DNA of 35,451 nucleotides, taken from the NCBI GenBank assembly GCA_937129385.1, contig CAKZNC010000114.1, positions 1 to 35,451 of the forward strand, written 5' to 3'. The notes below the pieces were generated by a model. The model saw only the letters and a program-made list of their open reading frames with translations. It did no database searches and was not told the origin of the DNA. Each line of letters starts with the position of its first letter. Position 1 is the first letter of the stretch. Source of the stretch: an uncultured Bacteroidota bacterium. GTDB taxonomy: Bacteria > Bacteroidota > Bacteroidia > Bacteroidales > GCA-2748055. A program made the translations under genes and the position numbers. Of this stretch, positions 31,897 to 35,451 are shown piece after piece.

Positions 31897-33450
31897 ATGA
31901 AACTTTTAAAAAATGCAGCCGGACGCATGGTGCCGGACCAGGTAAACGGAAGGGAGCAGATACCTTATAAAGGTGTGGGCAAGTATATTCCGGATGCAAA
32001 CAGGCATGCACCGCGTATTGCCAGTTGTGCCAATTATCCTGCGAACGGGGACAAGAGGTTGAAGGACCTGAAGGCCGCTCTCGAAAAGTCAGGGCTCAGG
32101 GATGGAATGACCATCTCCACCCACCACCATTTCAGAAACGGCGATCTGCTTGCCAACCAGGTTTTTGACATTGCCCATGAGATGGGGGTGAAAGACCTTA
32201 CCTGGTTTCCATCTGCTTCATTTCCATGTCATGAGCACCTTGTGCAGTACCTGGAAGATGGCACCATCCACCATATTGAAGGAAGTATGAACGGACCACT
32301 TGGTCAATATGTGTCTGAGGGACGGATGAATGGAACCGGAGTGCTTCGCTCGCACGGGGGAAGATACCAGGCGGTCCAGGATGGAGAGGTACAGATCGAC
32401 ATTGCGGTGATCGGGTCACCCACGGCGGATCCTTTTGGGAATGCAAACGGACTGTCGGGAGATTCGGCGTGCGGATTACTGGGATTTGCACTGGCCGATT
32501 CACAGTATGCCGACCAGGTGATCGTGGCCACCGACAACCTGGTTGAATTCCCATGTATTCCATGGCAGATACAGGGAAATTATGTAGATCATGTAGTTGA
32601 GGTGGAGCGGCTCGGAGACCCGGGACAGATCGTTTCCGGTACCACCCGGATCACACGTTCTCCCGACCGGTTGATGCTTGCCGAACTGACGGCCAGGTTC
32701 TGCGATGCAGCAGGGATCATCAGGGATGGATTCTCATTCCAGAGCGGGGCAGGAGGCACCTCACTGGCCGTAGGAGAATATTTCAGGCAGATCATGCAGG
32801 AAAAGAAGATACGGGCCAGGTTTGCCAGGGGAGGCAGCAATCAATACCTTGTTTCAATGTTGGAGGAGGGACTGGTTGATTATATTCTTGATGGCCAGAC
32901 CTTTGATCTTGATGGAGTACGATCCATGGCCGAAAACCCAAACCATGTGTGGACCAGTCCGTTTACCAGCTACAATTATCATAGCAAGGGTAATTTTGCA
33001 GGCATGGTGGATGTTGTGATCCTGGGGGCGACAGAGGTGGATACCTCTTTTAATGCAAACGTGGTAACACATTCCGACGGATCCCTGTTGCACGGGATCG
33101 GGGGATGGCAAAACTGCCTCTTTTCAAAGACCGTGATCCTGCCGATCCCCTTGTTCAGGGACCGGATCCCGGTGGTGAAGGACCGTGTCACCACCCTGTG
33201 CGGACCCGGGGAACTGATCGATGTGATCGTCACAGAGCGTGGCATCGCCATCAATCCACTTCGCAAGGACCTGGTGGAAGCAACCCGTGATTCAGGATTG
33301 CCCATAAAGACGATTGAAGAATTGAAGTCAGAAGCGGAGCGGATATGCGGTGTCCCCCGGTCAGCTGAATTTGAAGATGAGGTTGTTGCCGTGATCAAGT
33401 GGGTGGACGGAACGATCATCGATGCAGTCAGAAAGGTCCGGCAGGAGTGA
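31897..33450 (+). CDS. citF: Citrate lyase alpha subunit (citrate:acetyl-ACP transferase)
   Basis: A 517-aa protein of normal CitF length. It exchanges the acetyl group on the carrier for citrate. Recognisable blocks are MKLLKNAAGRMVPDQV, RIASCANYPANGDKRLKDLK, DGMTISTHHHFRNGDLLANQV, DLTWFPSASFPCHEHLVQYL, EGRMNGTGVLRSHGGRYQA, VIGSPTADPFGNANGLSG and FQSGAGGTSLAVGEYF. The start at 31897 follows the CitDE stop by 10 bp, with an upstream GGAAG that could serve as ribosome-binding site; the frame is open back to 31819 inside citDE. No signal or membrane segments. Citrate lyase ligase, CitX and CitG genes are not in the window. Its end overlaps the convergent lipoprotein gene by 23 bp. Confidence 0.95.
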   Translation: MKLLKNAAGRMVPDQVNGREQIPYKGVGKYIPDANRHAPRIASCANYPANGDKRLKDLKAALEKSGLRDGMTISTHHHFRNGDLLANQVFDIAHEMGVKDLTWFPSASFPCHEHLVQYLEDGTIHHIEGSMNGPLGQYVSEGRMNGTGVLRSHGGRYQAVQDGEVQIDIAVIGSPTADPFGNANGLSGDSACGLLGFALADSQYADQVIVATDNLVEFPCIPWQIQGNYVDHVVEVERLGDPGQIVSGTTRITRSPDRLMLAELTARFCDAAGIIRDGFSFQSGAGGTSLAVGEYFRQIMQEKKIRARFARGGSNQYLVSMLEEGLVDYILDGQTFDLDGVRSMAENPNHVWTSPFTSYNYHSKGNFAGMVDVVILGATEVDTSFNANVVTHSDGSLLHGIGGWQNCLFSKTVILPIPLFRDRIPVVKDRVTTLCGPGELIDVIVTERGIAINPLRKDLVEATRDSGLPIKTIEELKSEAERICGVPRSAEFEDEVVAVIKWVDGTIIDAVRKVRQE

Positions 33451-34117
33451 TTCTGCCAGGTAACTGTTGGAAATACAACCTCTTTTTATTTGTCTCATCC
33501 GGAGTGAATGTACAAACGATGTTATAGGCCTGCGCCATGTTTTGCGAAAGGGACTGCGTGAAACCGCCTGCTGCCCAGTACCCGCCGGAAACTTCTTTGT
33601 AAGCGATAACATAATAGATCTGTGGTTCCATATTCGCAAACAGTATAAAACCTTCATCATCGGTAAACTCAAAAAGCTGCGGGGCAGTCTGCATGTTGAA
33701 ATCTGATTCATTGTCATAAAGCCATATCTCGCAACCTGGAATTTCCGTTGTCAGTGTGGTATCGCTATATACGAAAAACCCCAGCAGCGTAGGATCATTG
33801 ATGGTAACAGACTCTGTAACAGAAGCACTTCCTGCTTCATTGGTTGCAGTGAGCATTACCTCTTTACTGCCAGTCGATTCATAGATGGTATAAGGGTTCT
33901 CTTCCGAGGAGACAGAACCATTCCCTAAATCCCATTCATAGCTTTGCGCTTCAACCGTGGTATTTGTAAACCTGATGGTATCTCCGGCTTCCGGGTTATC
34001 AGCCGGGGCATAAGTAAATGAAGGCTCGGGGGGGTTCTTACAGTTGGTAAGCAGCAGGACTGAAGCAAAAATGATTATTGACAGGGGTGTTCTTTGTATA
34101 GAGTCTGATGATTTCAT
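33428..34117 (-). CDS. PKD-domain lipoprotein
   Basis: A 229-aa protein with a lipoprotein signal (IIIFASVLLLTNC, Cys26). A PKD beta-sandwich covers about residues 30-108: PSFTYAPADNPEAGDTIRFTN, YEWDLGNG, ENPYTIYESTGSKEVMLTATN and SVTESVTI, here with the family WDLGNG in place of WDFGDG. The C-terminal half (ETEIPGCEIWLYD-like region, FILFANMEPQIYYVIAY) is a second beta domain that I do not recognise, perhaps a carboxypeptidase-regulatory-like fold. Its 3' end overlaps citF by 23 bp. Probably surface or periplasmic; no enzyme residues seen. Confidence 0.83.
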   Translation of the reverse strand: MKSSDSIQRTPLSIIIFASVLLLTNCKNPPEPSFTYAPADNPEAGDTIRFTNTTVEAQSYEWDLGNGSVSSEENPYTIYESTGSKEVMLTATNEAGSASVTESVTINDPTLLGFFVYSDTTLTTEIPGCEIWLYDNESDFNMQTAPQLFEFTDDEGFILFANMEPQIYYVIAYKEVSGGYWAAGGFTQSLSQNMAQAYNIVCTFTPDETNKKRLYFQQLPGRITPAGPF

Positions 34118-34168
34118 TGTCCGGGGTATTGATTAGAACGAACAAGTTATTGATTTGATTCCAATAAA

Positions 34169-34176
34169 CAAATATA
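34169..34176 (-). promoter_or_regulatory. Candidate -7 element (TATATTTG) of the PKD lipoprotein gene
   Basis: On the minus strand TATATTTG matches TAnnTTTG exactly and lies 51 bp before the ATG. A -33 TTTG is not visible. The same gap must also hold the promoter of the divergent sigma factor gene, which I could not identify. Confidence 0.45.
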
Positions 34177-34267
34177 CGCATTGAAATGCCTTACATAATT
34201 CACTAAATTGAAAAAAATATTGCAAAAGCTGCAACATTGGAAAAACAGGATCGTCATTGAAACGGGT

Positions 34268-34828
34268 ATGAGAAAAAAGAAAACCCAGATGCATACGGAG
34301 AAACTGATAGCGGCTTGTCGAAAGAATGACGGCAAGGCCCAGCTCGAGATCTACAAGCAGTATTACAGGTCGATGTACAGCATTGCACTTCGGATGCTGA
34401 ACGATACGGCTGAAGCAGAGGATGTAATGCAGGAGAGTTTTTTGAAGGCATTTGATAAGATCGGCACATACAAGGGAGAGGTGACCTTCGGGGCCTGGCT
34501 GAAAAAGATCGTGATCAACCGATCGCTGGATGTTTTGAAAGCGAGGAAATCGATGATCTCCCTGGAGATGGCAGAGGAGCCGGTGTCAGACGAAGAAGGA
34601 GAAACCTGGATGAATTATCGCGGACTGGAGATATCCACGGTAAAAGAGGTGATCAGCAGTTTGCCCGATGGTTACAGGGTGGTGCTCTCCTTATACCTGA
34701 TCGAGGGCTATGACCATGAAGAGATCTCTGAAATACTGAGCATTACAAATGCAACCTCACGGACCCAGTACCACAGGGCCAGGAAGTTGCTGGCAAAAAA
34801 ACTGAATGAATTAAAAGCAGTATCATGA
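34268..34828 (+). CDS. ECF-type RNA polymerase sigma factor
   Basis: A 186-aa sigma-70 family protein of the extracytoplasmic-function class. Region 2 spans about 10-75 (IYKQYYRSMYSIALRML, NDTAEAEDVMQESFLKAF, GTYKGEVTFGAWLKKI). Region 4 spans about 120-180 (SLPDGYRVVLSLYLIEGYDH, EEISEILSITNATSRTQYHR, ARKLLAKKL). No region 3 is present, as usual. The ATG at 34268 was chosen; a TTG at 34208 would add 20 basic residues without conservation. The stop overlaps the start of the next gene by 4 bp, typical of sigma/anti-sigma pairs. Targets are unknown. Confidence 0.93.
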   Translation: MRKKKTQMHTEKLIAACRKNDGKAQLEIYKQYYRSMYSIALRMLNDTAEAEDVMQESFLKAFDKIGTYKGEVTFGAWLKKIVINRSLDVLKARKSMISLEMAEEPVSDEEGETWMNYRGLEISTVKEVISSLPDGYRVVLSLYLIEGYDHEEISEILSITNATSRTQYHRARKLLAKKLNELKAVS

Positions 34829-35367
34829 GCGATTTAGAAAAATACATGAACGAGATCCGGGATCAGCTGGGCGAAGATGAGCCCGCATCCGGACATCTCA
34901 GGCGATTCAGCAGGAAGCTGAAAAGCCGGCAGCAACCGGTAAGGAGGCTGAACTTCAGGCATGCCCTGCAGATCGCAGCTTCCATTGCCATCATCCTGGC
35001 TTCAGGTGTAGTGATCATCAAATCCAGCAAGGGAGGCGACAAGATCGCTGTCACCCCGGAACGCCAGGAATTTCAGAATGCCAGGAATTACTACGTACAA
35101 CAGGTGGATGCACGGTACAACGATATCGCCGGACTGTCTTTCGATTCCAGGGAAGAGAAACAGCTTCTGCTGGAGGAATTGAGCGAGATGGACACCTATT
35201 ATAAGGATTTATTAAAGGAGCTGGATGCCAACCCCGGAGATGAACGTGTGATGAATGCGCTTATTCAGCATTACCAGATGAAGCTCCAGGTGATGGACCA
35301 GATCATCAATCAACTAATGGATTTAAAAAACAGTAATACTACAGAAAATGAAAAATCAACAATTTAA
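34825..35367 (+). CDS. Anti-sigma-factor-like single-pass membrane protein
   Basis: A 180-aa protein with a cytoplasmic N-terminal stretch of about 45 residues (MSDLEKYMNEIRDQLGEDEP), one membrane helix (about 47-66, ALQIAASIAIILASGVVII) and a helical, charged periplasmic part with probable coiled coil (EEKQLLLEELSEMDTYYKDL, QMKLQVMDQIINQLMDL). Topology, size and coupling to the sigma factor gene (ATGA overlap) point to an anti-sigma factor. The classical zinc-binding HxxxCxxC motif is absent, and the N-terminal part is short. The call therefore depends mainly on context. The following gene starts inside its 3' end. Confidence 0.82.
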   Translation: MSDLEKYMNEIRDQLGEDEPASGHLRRFSRKLKSRQQPVRRLNFRHALQIAASIAIILASGVVIIKSSKGGDKIAVTPERQEFQNARNYYVQQVDARYNDIAGLSFDSREEKQLLLEELSEMDTYYKDLLKELDANPGDERVMNALIQHYQMKLQVMDQIINQLMDLKNSNTTENEKSTI

Positions 35368-35451
35368 ACAGCGGATGAGACTCCTTTTCATACTTTTGCT
35401 GGCCGGCACGTTATTGCCATTGTCAGCTCAGAAGGCAGATAAGAAAATTAC
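35348..35451 (+). CDS. Start of a secreted protein, cut by the window edge
   Basis: An ATG at 35348 opens a frame that runs to the window end, 34 complete codons. It begins MKNQQFKQRMRLLFILLLAG and continues TLLPLSAQKADKKI, a clear signal peptide with a likely cleavage site after SAQ or just before it. It overlaps the anti-sigma-like gene by 20 bp, so it belongs to the same operon. In Bacteroidota a secreted beta-strand protein often follows such a pair, but nothing in these residues identifies it. Confidence 0.7.
   Translation, partial: MKNQQFKQRMRLLFILLLAGTLLPLSAQKADKKI

Overview
The window looks like a chromosomal segment of a Bacteroidota bacterium, probably a fermentative, polysaccharide-degrading member of the Bacteroidales/Marinilabiliales type. 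The evidence is several -7 elements of the TAnnTTTG class (two with a TTTG box 18-19 bp upstream), many lipoproteins, a metallopeptidase ending in a type IX secretion (T9SS) sorting domain, a TPR/beta-propeller/OmpA protein with PorE-like architecture, DUF4180 and DUF6485 proteins, and a complete Na+-pumping methylmalonyl-CoA decarboxylase operon. I see no rRNA, tRNA, CRISPR array, prophage or insertion sequence. The window looks like core/metabolic sequence with short repeats between genes.

Layout. 1-1500: two copies of a 49-bp repeat, then DUF4180 and a beta-propeller lipoprotein (minus strand). 1.8-8.8 kb: aldose 1-epimerase (galM), a secreted M1 aminopeptidase, a GH3/PA14 xylosidase- or glucosidase-like lipoprotein, and galactokinase (galK) with a near-perfect promoter. 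9.1-11.5 kb: a PAP2 phosphatase translationally coupled to an ArnT/GT39-like membrane glycosyltransferase. 11.6-15.5 kb: a double-DUF1080 (3-keto-glycoside hydrolase family) lipoprotein, a TIM-barrel-like putative glycosidase lipoprotein and a Gfo/Idh/MocA oxidoreductase. 15.6-17.8 kb: a small membrane protein, an alkaline phosphatase and a beta-propeller lipoprotein in one operon. 17.9-18.6 kb: queE with a short upstream ORF and hairpin. 18.6-22.9 kb: PorE-like protein, membrane-anchored LytTR regulator, secreted C1 peptidase and a Cys-rich DUF6485 protein. 23.0-26.1 kb: a 1016-aa NagZ-like GH3/beta-lactamase-fold fusion.

26.4-33.5 kb is the energy-metabolism block: methylmalonyl-CoA epimerase, then the decarboxylase carboxyltransferase, OadG-like, biotin-carrier and Na+-pump beta subunits, followed by citrate lyase with CitD and CitE fused in one polypeptide and a separate CitF. 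Together these would interconvert succinate/propionate intermediates while exporting Na+, and split citrate (or a related substrate) into an acetyl unit and oxaloacetate. The window closes with a PKD lipoprotein, an ECF sigma factor, a coupled anti-sigma-like membrane protein and the first 34 codons of a secreted protein.

The points most worth a second look are the CitD-CitE fusion without maturation genes in the window, the candidate 3-keto-glycoside locus, the NagZ/beta-lactamase fusion, the small ORF abutting queE, a PAP2 enzyme with an apparent Arg-to-Cys change in its first motif, and heptanucleotide-periodic tandem arrays of different sequence in three intergenic gaps. Nothing here is a clear new defence or mobile system. 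All family names come from reading motifs by eye, without database searches.
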